Positions 48,981-63,169 are shown, counted from the first letter of the stretch. The stretch is 64,000 nt of DNA from Datnioides undecimradiatus (GCA_008933995.1 WARS01000110.1:1984001-2048000); one strand, 5' to 3'. Made by a program: numbers and translations. The notes: a model not told the origin generated them from the letters alone.

Positions 48981-51900
48981 TTTGGGCTTTGTTTGTAGCA
49001 GAGTAATGGAAACATATGACACCTATATTTAAATTCTTGAAGAAACTCAACCTTACAATTAGCTTGTGTGTGCTATGAACAGGATACCAATTTTGGCATT
49101 TCACCAATTTACAGAATTTATATTTTGGTGTCAAATAGCACATACAAGAATTTAAACAAAATCTAACTCTTTGGGACAGAGAATTGGCTTGGTACCTTTT
49201 GTACCTATCATCACACATTAAACATTCACAACTATAGTCACCACCAACAATAATCCTGCTTGTAACGCGGTGCTTTTATTTTAATTTTGCCCTACTCAGG
49301 GCAATTTATACTTTGTGAAACACTAGCAACAGCTCATTGGGAAAATAGGCTTAATATAAATAACTTGGCATAAACTCTGGTAGCAGGGAGAAATGGCTTG
49401 CCTAGCTCAAAGTTAAAAAAGTTAAATTAACACTTTTAATGGTGAAGAGACACTGGACATGAACAGATTATGCAGTATTTTACTTACCTGTTGTTTGCTG
49501 CACCTTCAAATTGTTTGTAGATATGCATATTCATGCTCCTCTTCTAAACCTTTTGTTCAGCTATGGACAACATGGATGTCTTTGGTTTAAATTTCTAAAA
49601 AGCATTGTTGTGCATTGGACATTTTGATTGACAGCATGGTTAAATGTGATGTACTACACCTGCGTTACTGAGCCAGTCACATTCATACGTGCTGCGATTT
49701 TTGTGGTGCTATTTTTCTTCACTGTCTGCACTGGTAGATGATATCACTTAAGGGTGGCATTATTTTTAATCCCACCTAAAAGGTCAGATTGGCTGGGTTG
49801 TTTCTCAAATCAATCAATGACCTTTTTGAATTGCTATAAAATCAAAAGATAGGAGCCAGGGTCGGTAAAGCCATTTTCTTCTCCACTTGTCCCAACGATG
49901 CGCATCAACACTTAGATTTCTAGGATAATTCAGACAAAATACCCCAGTCATAAGGACAAGAGTTGGTGCTCTGCTACAGGTTTACATGTCCGTATATTCC
50001 GGCTCCAGTGTTTGAATAAATCCCTTAAAGTCTGCTCAGAGGCATAGTGCGGCCTTGAAAAACACAAGGCATTGCGAATGGCAGTTTTCTCATGTTATGA
50101 GTCTTTTACCTTGCTAATAATCACTTTTAATTGTATTATTTTCACGTCTTTGTTGGTACACACTGCTGTTTCTCTTTTTGGAGAAGCAAAGAAGGCCCAA
50201 TAAATCTTTAGACAATGAAAGGCAGAGCTTGCATTCAGTTCTAGTAAAATGGAATTACTTTTAGTATGACTGCAGTTATTGTACTGTTTATGAAGAAAAG
50301 TACATATAAAAATGTTGAATTACTTTCATGCCACAAGATGTCTCCGCTTCACGATTTTAATTTTTCTTAATTTTTTTTTTTTTTGGATCAATGGCAGTCT
50401 CTGACATCTGGAAAGTTGCCCAACCTGTAGGAGAAAAACGTGTCAGCATAGTGGGAAAAGGCATTATTGGCTTTAATACCAGTCAATCATGCATAAATGG
50501 AATTTCACATAACATTTATCTTCCTGTGTCTGATATAATTCACAAGTAAGCACAAAAATAATAATAACAATAACAATCAGAGTGGTTATCAATCTAGAAG
50601 TCAACATTTAGGAAAATGCAAAAACTGCATAAAACAAGCTATTACTGCTTGTCTGCCCTTTGCTGGTTGTCAAAACAAGAGGCAAAGCCTAAATCAAAAA
50701 ACAGGAAACAGGTAGAATCAAAAGTGTGAGGAGGGATGGTTTTAGTAGATTTTCATTTGTCCTTCATAACTATCATATAAGACTTTGACAGACACATTCT
50801 ATAAACTGAAAATGGTCGATTTTCAAATTGATCATGAACAAACGAGTGAAATGACTGTTTATTAGAAACTGCTCTGCAGCAACAATTCTATCCTAGTGCA
50901 CTTTCAGACCCGTTTTAATGTTTAACTGATTTAATGTCCTGCTTCGATCTACTATTCTATATTTGTGTGGTATTTTAGTTTTCAATTTGTCAAGTACAGT
51001 GTTTTAAAGTGCCAAAACTACAAATTTTATTTTGATCATTATTAGCCCACAGGATCCCAGAACTATTTCTACTTGAAGGAAAAGTACAGGGGACCAAATA
51101 CCACCCCCCACTGTCAAAGATCTGTAATGTTACAAAAATGTGACATTGGTATTTTATGGTAAAATGTATTCCTCATTTGAAAATAAATTCACACATCATA
51201 TATCAAAGTTATAATTTCACTGTTTAGGTTTAAAAACAAATTATTTTCCGCCATTGTTTCAGTTATCGTTATCCTCTACTCGCCTGTGTGACAGATCAGT
51301 CTTGTTAGTGAAATGCTGAAATGCCAGGAGGGACTGAAAAAGGTCATGTGACATCAGCCACTTTGGGCACTTTGTATCATTTGCCAAATGCGAAGAGAAA
51401 GAGAAAATGTGGATACTAGGAAAAGACCCGTACACAGGTAGGACATGAGGATATTTGTACCCTGTACACTTATTTGTTCCTTCGGTAACACAAGAATTTC
51501 TGCTGTCATGAACTTTCTGGAAAATAGTTTTTTATTAACTATTGAATAATATTACCTGGGTCTGTCACATGTGCTAATCAGTTCAGCTCATTTAAATTCA
51601 ACCGCAGTCTCATTCACTGTCAAGCCAATCTGATAATTTGAGCTGTGTCTCACAAATTAAATTCTCGAAACTGAATTAATTTACTCAGTGGTATCGCTTA
51701 AGTCTCTATGAGCATAACAAATTGGAAGTTCTGCTATCTCACACAATCAAATGGACGCAAACAATTCAGTTGCAAACAGGGAGATTATTGATTCAGCAAA
51801 TAAAACACGTTACCAAAGTAGTCATTGTTTTTTTTTCCGAACAATATTGTTTATTGATGTTTGTGAAGTAGCTTAATCAGTACTTGATGTACAATGAATC

Positions 51901-52329
51901 AAAAATAGGTTAATTATTATCATTGTCATCACACCAGCTTGCATGGATACATATTATCATAGGACAATATATACTGTATGTTTGAGTGACAGTAATGGTC
52001 TTAATTTAGACACAGTCTCCAAACAGGCAATGGCAATGTGAACAACAGCTTTCCTATGTGTGCATTTAATTCATGAGACATCACAAAACTCAACTGGTAA
52101 TGCGGAATAGAAATCAAAAGGTCCTCGTCTTGAATTCTGAATAGTATAGACGTATGAAATCAATGTTGTCATTTGAAAATAGAAATTGAAACTTAAATGA
52201 TCCCCATTGAAACTGCCTGTTGGTTATTGGGAACAGTTTATTGATATGTATACTTTTTATATCTATTCTAACACTACTTTTTTTTTTTAAGAAATGGTTT
52301 AATATTCTGGAAAATATTCTCATTTCCTG
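48981..52329. other. Intergenic between phf12 and sez6, no gene seen
   Basis: AT-rich DNA without exon-like structure on either strand. Part of it may be sez6 3' UTR if the transcript is very long, but the sequence gives no proof. Confidence 0.45.
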
Positions 52330-52975
52330 TCTGTCTGAAAGTGAGATGGGACAGTTGCTGGAGTCAGGATGTGGTTAGAGAAGCTTAGGATAAATACTGG
52401 AAGCTCGAGGAAACAGCTAGCTCGCCTCGCTTTAAAGTGAAAATGAAGGAAGTCTACCAATACACTTGCTGGTGAGTAACACTAATCTCTACTGAAGGCA
52501 AACAAATATGCAGCATTGCATTGCCACTACTTGTTGCTGTGAGCCTGCCATGGCAAGCGAGTTAATAAGTAGCTTGTTCATTGGCAGACATTGTGCAAAT
52601 AAGCATACAATGTTGCCAACAGTTAGCCAGACACTGTGCCAAACTTTCTGTTCCACCACTGTATAGCTCCTTCTTTGATGGTTTATCAGACACTCACCCT
52701 CATTGTGCATAATGTTTACAATGTTGAAACGGATAAACTACAAAGAAATAGTTGCTTTTGTATTTTTTGTATTGATTAATACGCCATAACACTTTATTTA
52801 ACACCTTAATAAGACACAACATGTGTTGATGTAATTCCGAACTTTGGACAGTGAGGCTAGCTGTTCCCCCCGTTCCATTCTTTATGCTAATCTAGGCTAA
52901 CCATATACTGGTCCATACTTAATACACAGACATTTGATTGATATCAATCTAGTAATCTCACTTTCAGCAAGAAAA
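52330..52975. mobile_element. Foldback (inverted-repeat) element
   Basis: The ends are imperfect inverted repeats of more than 100 bp. A perfect 11-mer TGAAAGTGAGA at 52336-52346 pairs with TCTCACTTTCA at 52957-52967. Inside them, 'atgtggttag...taggataaatactggaa...ggaaacagctagc' (about 52370-52421) pairs with the reverse complement of about 52856-52915. The 'ataaa.actgga...ggaaacagctagc' core resembles a dispersed fish repeat I have seen often. There is no coding capacity, so it is a non-autonomous MITE-like element. Confidence 0.65.
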
Positions 52976-53530
52976 TGATTAGGGCCATTTATTTAAAGGC
53001 ACATTCTGATTTCCTATCTCAGAAGAATGCATCAAATTAGGAGTAACATTTTGGGACGTGTTTGATAAAAGTTCAATTGTAAGATCCTACTCTTGATGGA
53101 CATCCCATGAATCCATAAGCACTGTTCTTTAAATGGTGGCAGGAGACATATAGTGTATAATGTACATAACATAACATGACATCTGTGGTTATATGCACTT
53201 AATGGCACTAGCTTCGCTTTGATTCCCTCTGCTTTCAGAGATGGTGAGTTGCGCTGAAAGTCCTCAGGATGCGAGCACAGGATTAAAAACTGTACAAACT
53301 GCTGCTGCTGGACCGTTACTGTTGAAGAGCTAGAAAAATAATCCGGTGGCTCAGCCTTTCCAGGACTGGTGTGGTGTCCCCTGTTGGGTAAATAAAGGGA
53401 GGCTCATACTCAGTGTACAGAGGACAGTGTGGAGGCATCAAGGGAGTCACCAAAGATGCGAGAGTGACGGACCTTGAAAAGGCCAGCAGGCTTCTTATCT
53501 GTCCATATTCAAACACACAAACTGGCGTCT
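52976..53530 (-). other. Probable sez6 3' UTR
   Basis: Directly downstream of the sez6 stop codon. The first AATAAA on the minus strand is at 52988-52993, about 540 nt past the stop, at the outer edge of the foldback element. Confidence 0.4.
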
Positions 53531-56500
53531 TCAGATCGAAACCTCATATTCTCTTGTTTCCTGTAAAGACAATGAATGCATCATAGCAAGAGCAGCTTAT
53601 ACAGAACAGGCTTTCAAACATTTTCAATTTTACATAGTTCTCTGATGTGCAAGAGATGGGAACTGTGGACATTCATCAGTGATCGCCAACTTTTATTTAT
53701 ATTAAAGAATATTAAAAGGTGCATTTGTGCTCGCAAACAGTCTCACAAGTCAAAGCAGTTGAGCCTTGAATTTTCAAAAATTCACTTACCGACTTTTGAA
53801 ATCTCTAACTTGTGAGTTTTTTCAGCTCAAAGCTCAGGGGTTCTAACTGAAAAGGCAAATCTTTAAAAATGGCTCAGAAACATACAGTCTGATCCTTTTA
53901 AAAATGAAAAAGTCAAGGCCACTGTAGTTTTGTGTTTTTAGAAAACCACAGGAGGAGTCACATAGTGCAACAGTGCAATCCGGCTCCGTAGCAGAAAGGA
54001 CTTACATAACGTATATCAAGGTTTACACACTTTTCACACTTAGTACACAATTAATCTATTCCAGTAACATAGATTAATTGTTGACTTGGGTTTGCACATG
54101 CCGTGTACTGATGATAAGGATATCGCCAGACACAGCCTTGTCACTTCAATTTGCAGTTCCTGCAATGCAGTGAAATGCGCGGTTTTTCATGTGTTAGCAT
54201 TCAGCATAGGACCAACTCACCTCATTGTTCTTCAGGATTGAAAGCATGGAAAAAGTAGAACAAGATTAATGCACCACGAAGACAAATATCATCAGTTGAA
54301 TTGCTGTAGTGTATTATTAATGTTAATATACGAATTTAATAAATTTAATATAAAATTAGGACACAATTTTAGTAATTGGAACAAAATAAAACAAGACTGT
54401 TTGAACTAGAGAGCGCAAATAGACAATTGATTATTTTCATATTTGTGTAATAATTAAGTTAAATGTATAGCAATTTGTTTTCAGTTCAGCTGATTTGAAG
54501 TGGTCACCATGTGCACCATGCGAGATGGTTGCATGCTGCTCAAATTAGCATAGATGCGTATACAATATTTGTATGTAATGAGTGTGCTTCTCCTTAAACA
54601 TGACATTTCTAGCAGAAATATGCTGTTGCCACAGATCTACTAGAATATTCCGTTGACTGACATGCTTTATTGTCACTGATCAAGTTATCCTGCTTGCTGC
54701 CTTTTTCCTTTCTCAGTCTCATGGGGGCCTTGTGTGGTAACATTCTCACAGGAAATCTTGAGCAATTTGGACAATTTCCACAGCTGAAAAGCAGGATTTC
54801 TGCCCGCAAAACTGACAGACCAGGAAATTCCCAGAAGAATTTCTGAAAAATAGTTGGGCTCCAACTACTGCAACTGACCCTTCCAACCTTCACCCTGTGC
54901 AATTTGTATGCAGCCTGTCCTCCATTTTTCTCCAAATACAATGTAGCCAGCAGACTGTTTGTCTCCTTGTATTATTTAGTTTGTAGTTCTTTCATTATAT
55001 GCACCTTTATTAATTATTAAAGACCTTTTTTGGTTAGAGTTAGAAGAGAAAATGAAGTAGAGAAACAAGCCTGATGCTCCAGAAGAACCTGCCCAGTCAA
55101 ATATACACCTATGCACAAATATGCTAACCTTTTCAGACCTCGATATTTGTTGACTTACCGTTGTCTCACAAACAGAGTTGTCAAATGTAGACTCTCCAGT
55201 GATGTTTTCGTATGGTAAGTTGGAGGACAGGGAGAGCCGTAATGGCTTCCTCTGAACCCTGAGAACATAGTCATGAAAAAGAAGGAAAACAATGTATACT
55301 TTCCAATAACATGGAGGAAGTCATTATAAAGATGAGTGAATGTGCCTTATAAATACAGAGTGACAAATAATTTGTTGAACATATGCTTTAAATTCCTTTT
55401 GATGTCTCTTTTGATATCTTGATATATCTGATATTTCTTTTGATATCTTGAGTCATACATCACATGCTGGTTGGATCACACTTCATGTTCAGTTATTGTG
55501 TGCTGAATTTCTTAATCTGCATCAGGTGACAGGTATTTTTTTTAGAGTGCAGTTGGTCCTCTCGGGGAAATATAGCATCCACAGCTAATTGAGTTCATCT
55601 TACTCAGACAGAAAATAGTAATAATAATAATGGAAAATAATGTGAAAAAATAATGTACAATATGCGTTCCATTGTCCATTTACTGAATACGTATATATAA
55701 TTATACTAAACCAGACTGTACCACTACAGGGGCTTCGCTTAAATCAAATGTTTTGTCTTAAAGTGTAAACTAGAAGACGTGTGACTGAATCTGAAATGAT
55801 CTGGTCACTTTCAAATACCCTCCTAAATCATATGAACTTTATGATTTGTGGTAGTTTTTACACAGAACTGAAATCACACATACAGTATTTATTTAGTTTA
55901 TCTAGTAAATGGACTGTACAAATCTTTTGCTATCTGCTGATAGGGGCAGACCCATTTTGCCTCTACATAAGGTATTTGATGCTGTCAATTATTACTAGCA
56001 TTAATAGCAGTAGTAGTTGCTTTATCTATTTATCTGTCAGTTACCATGACACACACAGAAAATTGTATGTATTGTGTTATACCAGTGACTAAACAGGTCA
56101 GTAGAACCTACTTTGAGAAGTAGAGGTAGATCCCAATGATGAGGATGAGGAGGAGGATCACAGGGATGAAGACAGCAAATGCTACTTGGGCCCCCTCCAT
56201 TCTTAGGTCTGCAGTAGATACTGTTGGAGGAAGAGAGGAGGACATTTCAATTCATTATTTACTTGGATCTGAAATATTACCTCTTGTTTAGAGTAAACTT
56301 ATCTATAGGTACGTACATCTACGATATGTTTATAACTGCAAACAGGTCAAATAAATGAAGGTTGGTTTTTGTACATGCCGAGAACAGGAAATAGCAACAC
56401 AGAAAACATTGTTGGAACAGATTTTCATTTGAATCTTCTCTGCTCATGCAAGCTTGGTGTGCAGGTAGAATGAACTTCTTGGCATAACTTACCATCTAAT

Positions 56501-59500
56501 CTGTGCTCATCGTACTCCGCTGGGTGTGCTGAAGAAAATGTAACAGCAGTGTTAAACGTCATGTAAAAGACTTGATGAACATACATTGAAAGAAAGCAAG
56601 TGGTTAATTGAATTTAGCTCAAGCGTTCTTTAGTAAACTATATGTATGAATTTCAATTGCACTGAACTTATTGAACTGAGTATGGAATCATATTTGTGGC
56701 TTAATCCTGTGAACAGTATGTAACACTTTGACAGTGGGAAGAGATCATTAAAGTAGTTTAAAGGTCTGACATAAGTTACATATTTTCATATGACTATCAC
56801 TGACTGGCATACTAATTACTATTAACCACCTTGCAGAAGCGACCATGACTCCAGTGTCACTTCGGTTCAGCAGATGGGCTGTGAATCAAGCGAATTCTAA
56901 AAGCACATTTCTTTACAGACACACGTTCTCACCAGCACCCTGTCAGGTATATCCTCCAGTCTGTTTGTCTGATATGTCCTTACTGCACCCTGTCTCCCTT
57001 AGGTGTTTTGATCAGGGTGCAGGCTCAAACAAAAGGCCAGACTTTTGTTATTTTAGCCTCTAGACTGAAACAACCTTCTTCGAAGTGTCAGGACAGCAAA
57101 CCCCGGTGCCGTTTAAAACAAAACAAAACAACAAAAACATTTTTCCTCTCCCACATTCACTGTGACTGATGGCTTTTTCATGCTTTTCTGAAACATGCTC
57201 GGTCTTCTTTGTGGAGCCTGTTTCTCCTTTTGTTAAATTCTCTTTTTCGACCTGTCAGTGCGTTCCAGTGGGGACATTAAATAATAGAGAAGATTTAAGG
57301 GGTCATGTGACTGTCCAAATAAGCCAAAATAAAATTTTTGATCTGTGTCATTGCCATGTCTTTTTGTATGAAGGCAATTTTTAAACAATGTATTCGTGCA
57401 CAAGATAATTTTAACTTTGAATAGAGTTTAATATTTTATTTTCAGCATTACGTACTGAATATTGCTTCAGTTTCACAATATAGTAAAGTCAATTTTTATC
57501 AATATAGACTCGTGTCACTATTTACCTCAAGGGGCTTTACAATCTATACAGCATACGACACCCTCTGTCTGTTAGATAAGGAAAATCACCCCATAAAAAC
57601 CCTGAAGTTATTTAAAATGATTTTAAGATGATTTTTTTGTCTTCTCAAATGGCCTTAAATTGTATAATGTATTATAAGAAGTATTTTTGGAAACTGTGTT
57701 TAACTGAAAAACACCTAATCATGGACCGAAGACCATAGGCTGCAGTTCCATACCTTTGCAGACAGGTGGCAGCCCACTCCACTGGGATGGGTGTCCAGGG
57801 ACACAGTGGAGAATAGGCTCACCCAGCAGTTGGTGGCCAGTCAGGCAGGAGTATTGGAGGGTCTCTCCAGCCTGAAAGTGGAGCTTGTTGGAGCTGGGGA
57901 TCCCATAGGTGGGGGTTCCCGGATGACTGCAGGGCTCGAATGTCTCAGCTAAAGGGGAGAAAAATTGTTCTGATGAATAAGACTGTAAACGTAACCCATT
58001 AAAGATGATGCTGATGTATTGTAGTCAGATATAATAAAAATTTATTGATATTATCACATTTATATATATTACATATTTGTATTTTAGTGGAGCTAGTATA
58101 TGATGGTATAGGTGTCCAGATTTTTAACGGCAGGGATACTTCACACATGTATTTTATGAGACATGTGCATAGTAGAGGGACATCTGCAGGAGTCGACTTT
58201 CGTTCTACCAGCGTCCACACTGTCATCTAATTAAGATATTCATAATATGCATAGGACGACTCAATCTTTTTATCTTTTACCTTAGAGAATTGCCATCCAT
58301 CAACCATCAGCATCAAACTGGAAAAAGGAATGTCTAAATCTAATGGACAGATTGACATGTAATGTGCTGAAAACATCAGTTGAGGATGTTTGCATGGGCT
58401 AAGATAAGGGTCAATAAGATTTTGAACATGTGAAAGCATGTTCAGTAATAATTTCAAACACTGTGGTTGCGTATTAATTACATTAAAAAAAGCATATGAA
58501 TGTGTGATGGTTGATAAAAATCTGAATATTTTTAGAAATGTGTGCTCAAATGTGTATGTAAATGTAAGACTGAGGACAAAGAATTGCTCCAGTTATGCTG
58601 TATGACTGCAGATCAGAAAACTGTGTGTAGCTTCCTTTACTGTACGTCCAACTGAAAAACACACAAACACGGATTTATTTTTTAAAATTGTCAGTTGCAG
58701 CTTTACCCATCTGCTGTTGGACAATTTGACAACCACTTTGTTCTAAGGACACTGAGGTCTTTACAAACAGCTGAACCTGAACACACTAAAAACCACAGCT
58801 TTTCTGATTTGCAGGTCAAAATAAATCTTGACATCTAAGTTAAAACTGACTATGTTCTGTCTGAGTTCATTTAAACCTAGAGCAGGTCCTGAAATATAGA
58901 CCTTGAAATGCTGTTGAAACAATGACATTTCGCAAACTAAATGCCAAAAAAAAACACCCTAGCTTTTCAACTACATTTATCAGAATTTTATTTATGACAT
59001 TTATAAGTCTTTGATCTGCAAGACTGCCAAAACTTAGGATGAAGCTTTGTCCTTAAATGTAATCGCGCCAGACAAAATTAGGCTTCTAACTGCAACAGTG
59101 ATCAGCCTGGAAGATGATGAAACGATATCACTTGTACTAGAGTCTGTCAAGAACACAGAATACGGGGAAGGAATATTGCATCAGGAGTAAAAATATGCCT
59201 GGGATATCGAAGGACAGTTCCACTTTCATGCCATGACATATCGTTCTCTGCAGTCATTTGCTTCTGAAGCTGAAGAGCATTTTTGGAGGTGCGGTTTTTC
59301 CTTTTTTTGGATATAATAATTGTCTTTTGCTCAAAATCTTCATCTCATGCATAACAATGACCTGGCTTGTCTTCTCCAAAGTAATTTCCGTTGTCCGGTT
59401 AAATTAATTGTTAGTCAGTACCATCATACAATATGTCTCCACCTAGAAAGTAGGTGAGGCAGGGAATGAGGCGTTCATGCAAATGAGGTTAATGCCTTCA

Positions 59501-62500
59501 AGGCTGTTTGAAGAGGAAATTATATTTTAATCAGACTGACACACTTGCCAGCTTTATCGGAAACAAAGAAGTGGTGGGAGGTCAAGGCAGTGAGGTCAGC
59601 TGGTGTTGGTGATCATGACGCTCACACTGAAGTCACCAAAAGATTAAAGGCTTTTCAATAATCAGTCACGGAGGGCTTACCTATGGCAGAAGCATGTCTA
59701 ATAAAACGATCACGAACATACAGACAAGATAATAAGGTTTGTGCACTTGTTCACACAAATGTACAAGTGAAATCAATAATTTTTCATATTTTATGAAATA
59801 TTTTAAACTTGACAGCTGTATGACAAAACACTCTCATCAGTCTGAAGATTTTTTTTTAACAGATTCAGCCATCATGGGACCCTAAAACCCTTAATTTAAA
59901 ACCAGGCTAATTAACTTTTTTAATATTAGTAGCTCTTAAAGGGGGAAAAAACTATGTAATATATTGGCAGCAAACTAGAATAAAAGTCTAAAGGCCCTCG
60001 GTGGCCCCTAGAGGGTACAATATTAAGCATGCCCCAATTTGAAATGGTTTAAAGTAACATACTGGTGATTTTGCTCCTTTTTGTGACATTTTTCCAGAGG
60101 GTATTACTCGAGTCAGGGAGTGTCCAAAAGCAAAAGAGTTCATCTGTGGGCTCAGAAGGGGGGAATTTAAGGCTTTGCAGAAATAATTTCAAATCCTGTG
60201 AAAAGATTCTGCTTGACAAAGTCAAGTAAATTCATGTAGAAATGTAGATGCATAGTTGAAGAAAAACTTTAACAAAGTACAAGTAAATTCATGCTTCAGT
60301 TATACTGCCATGCACTATATATAAATGATATAATTTATGAAAGAAATGTGTGGTTTTACACATCTTTTGCCTTTGTAGCCTTGATGTGAATTGCACAAAT
60401 TTTGATAATCATACAAAGAGTACAGTTTCATCCAGTGACCTGTGAAAAGTAACAGAGGTAGTTGTGTATGAGCTCGAGAGCTTGAGAAACACTCTAATTC
60501 GTACATACGCAGGCATCTAGGCAACCTCTGGTTCCACTTGGGGCCTGATGATCCCCGGTTGAAGCAGGTTAGCAGGCTGTTTCCGGATAGAGTGAAGCCT
60601 TTGTTGCAGATGTACTGAATGGTTGAACCCACAGTGAAATGGGGACCTGACAGCACCCGCCGGCTGTGCTCCACCTTTCCAGGGTCGGCGCAAGACACCA
60701 CTGCATGGACAGACAAAAAAATAAGATAGGTAACGGGGAGTGAATGGGCAAATAGGGATCAGAGAGGTAAAGAAGTATAGATGGTGAATCTAGTACTTAA
60801 GTATAGAGTCTGAGCCACAATAAAAAACAGCTGAGATGACTAATATAACACAAAATGAACCATTTCCATTAAGTAAATACATCAAAACAATAAAAAACAG
60901 TAATATATTTACAATATTTAAATAGCATTCATCACTGTAAAGAAGCAACGCTAGTAGCTACACTTCTTATTCAACCATAATTCCCAACTGTGTTGTGGTA
61001 AAGTGTGGCTTGCTCTTGTGTAAAGCCCTTAACCACCAGCTGACAATTGGAGTTACACAGTGTCTGGCAGGTAGGTTGGTCCAACAAGTAATCACATCTC
61101 AGTTGAGTTTTCTGAAACAGATTTACTACCATGATGCATTAATATATTACTTCACAGAGCATGTGTCTTAATGTGAAATAGCCCCTGAGCAGCTTGTGAT
61201 GAAGTGATTGCCAGACTTCTCATTGTAGAGGAGCTGTGCTTCCAGTTTAACATGAAACAGTGCTAAGGTTTAACAGCCACACTGACCAAATAATCAGATA
61301 ATCAAGATCAAGATCACCAAATAATCTTTCACAAATAAAACGTTAAGTAATCTGTAAAATACACCATTTGCTGAATTTCATACACTTAGTTGTTTTGCAG
61401 ATACAATCTACTTGGTATGGTATGACTGTAACATAATAGCTTGTGGTAGCTAATGTTAGCAAACGTTAGATATTGCTGTATAATGGACATCATCGAATTG
61501 GTTTGATAACTTGATTATTTGTCTTTACTATGTCATTTACCTTTACCCACTAAATGTTACCTGTGGCTAGAGTGGCTGCTACTGTGTAGAAGTTACACAG
61601 TAGCTGACATGCTTCCTTTTAGTCCATACCCCATTTTAATCCAGTAATGGAATGGAACAGTGACAAATTAAAGTAGGATGCTCTAGTTAATGGAATATGC
61701 CCCTTAAGGAAGATAGAAAAGTTGTTTATTTTGATATGAGTCCGAAAGGGGTTGCCTGGAAGGCAGAAAAATAAGAAATTTAAACTTCTTTTCTGGAACA
61801 TTTGACCTCTTAAGAAGTTTAAAAGCCATCCCTCTTTGGCTCAGCTGTGCATAGCTCGTGTACACACAGTACAACGTGTGACCAGGGGTCAAATGTAAAT
61901 ATTGCTTTACTATAAAGCTTCACAAACAACAGCGGCTGGGAACGATGTGCATCATCTAACAGAAATTATCTGCATGGACAGGATGTAAAAATACAATTTA
62001 CATTATCATATAAAGTGACTGCAGATAACATTTGTGCAGAAGATTTGGATCTTTTAACAGGAGCTTTGCCTGCAAGTATCAAGGGTCTGTGTTTGTGAGG
62101 AAAATATCAAGCAGTCCAGCTCTGTTTGTCTGAGCCAGGTTACATAAGTCCACAGAGGCGGGATAAAGAAATGAGCTGCGTCTGCCCCGGCATCCAGTCA
62201 AGCCAGTTCTGGGACCAGCAGGAGAGGGGCCAGCTATGCCAGAAACACAGGGTGGAAGTCAGTCGTGCTGGATCTGAGGTCCCTGTCTCCTGCCAGTGGG
62301 GCTGGTCATTGGCAGTGAGGCATAACTGCTGCTTGTGTATATCTGTGTGTGTGTGTGCTGGTGTGGTTTTGTGTAATAGCTTTATGAAAACCAGACTAGT
62401 AGTTTCAGTGAAGCCTGATTTGCAAAGTCAGGTCATTTTGCCTTCACTCACTTCCTGAAGTGGATGTTCTATGGTTGAAAATTGGTTTTAGTGCTATTAT

Positions 62501-63169
62501 ATATGCAAATGCTACTTCCTGAGAAACCGTCAGTCCTTCTTGTTGTCCTAAATGATTGGATTTATTGCTAGGTTTTGCATCTCTGACCAAGCTAGTGAGA
62601 ATTTGAATACCTATGAATCATCATTTTTTTGTATTTTGTACAACTTATACTTATACTACTCATTATTTATTTTTAGCCCCACTGGACTGTTGATACCTCA
62701 TTTACCTACAGTAGTATTACTTCTTGAAATGAGATGCATAACATTGATGCATAGCTTGGAATTCTGGGTTAATGTCAAGACTATGTCTCAGAAGGCTCAA
62801 AAATAAGTTTTGAATTAAAATAGATTAAAATCAGTCCATTTTGTTGGATTTTTCAAAGATATTCAAATATTATCCCCTACATGTATTATTTGTTGGTACT
62901 AAAAGCTCTCCGGTGCTAAGCATGTACCATCTTTGTGGATAACACAGCAGCAGTGTCAATGTTTTTGTACTCACCTCTCTCACAGCTTGGTAGGTCACCA
63001 CTCCAGGTGAGGTCCCATTGGCACATGAGCAGCTCGGCGCCCACCACCTGATAACCTGGGTAACACTGGTAGGTTACCACGGTGCCCTGAACCAGCTCAG
63101 GGTGAGATGTACTCTTCCAGCCATTAGAGATTTCTGGGAGCTCGGGGCAGGTGTCATTACGAGCTACTT
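53531..63169 (-). CDS. sez6: Seizure protein 6 (SEZ6), C-terminal part; 5' exons outside window
   Basis: Seven exons are visible: 63169-62975, 60700-60509, 57948-57754, 56528-56493, 56220-56112, 55258-55159 and 53560-53531 (stop at 53531-53533), giving about 284 residues. The first three each encode one Sushi/CCP domain bounded by phase-1 introns, e.g. CPELPEISNGWK...CQWDLTWSG...CE and CADPGKVEHSRR...C. A 36-nt juxtamembrane exon follows. The next exon holds the transmembrane helix (VAFAVFIPVILLLILIIGIYLYF). The short cytoplasmic tail begins KVQRKPLRL and ends ETREYEVSI. SEZ6 is a neuronal type I membrane protein affecting dendrite branching, synapses and complement control, and a BACE1 substrate. 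The tail reads DNSVCET where the family usually has DNPxYET, so the NPxY motif is absent. The paralogues SEZ6L and SEZ6L2 are alternatives, but adjacency to phf12 favours sez6. Confidence 0.92.
58230..60508. other. sez6 intron between the last two Sushi exons, candidate enhancer at 59460-59640
   Basis: No gene lies inside the intron. The 59460-59640 stretch is non-repetitive and includes a POU octamer ATGCAAAT (about 59477) and balanced composition, so it may be an intronic regulatory element (inference). Confidence 0.3.

Noticed and set aside
62126-62458. 110-codon plus-strand frame in a sez6 intron
   Set aside because: No recognisable domain; ends in a TGTG low-complexity stretch and lies antisense within an intron.
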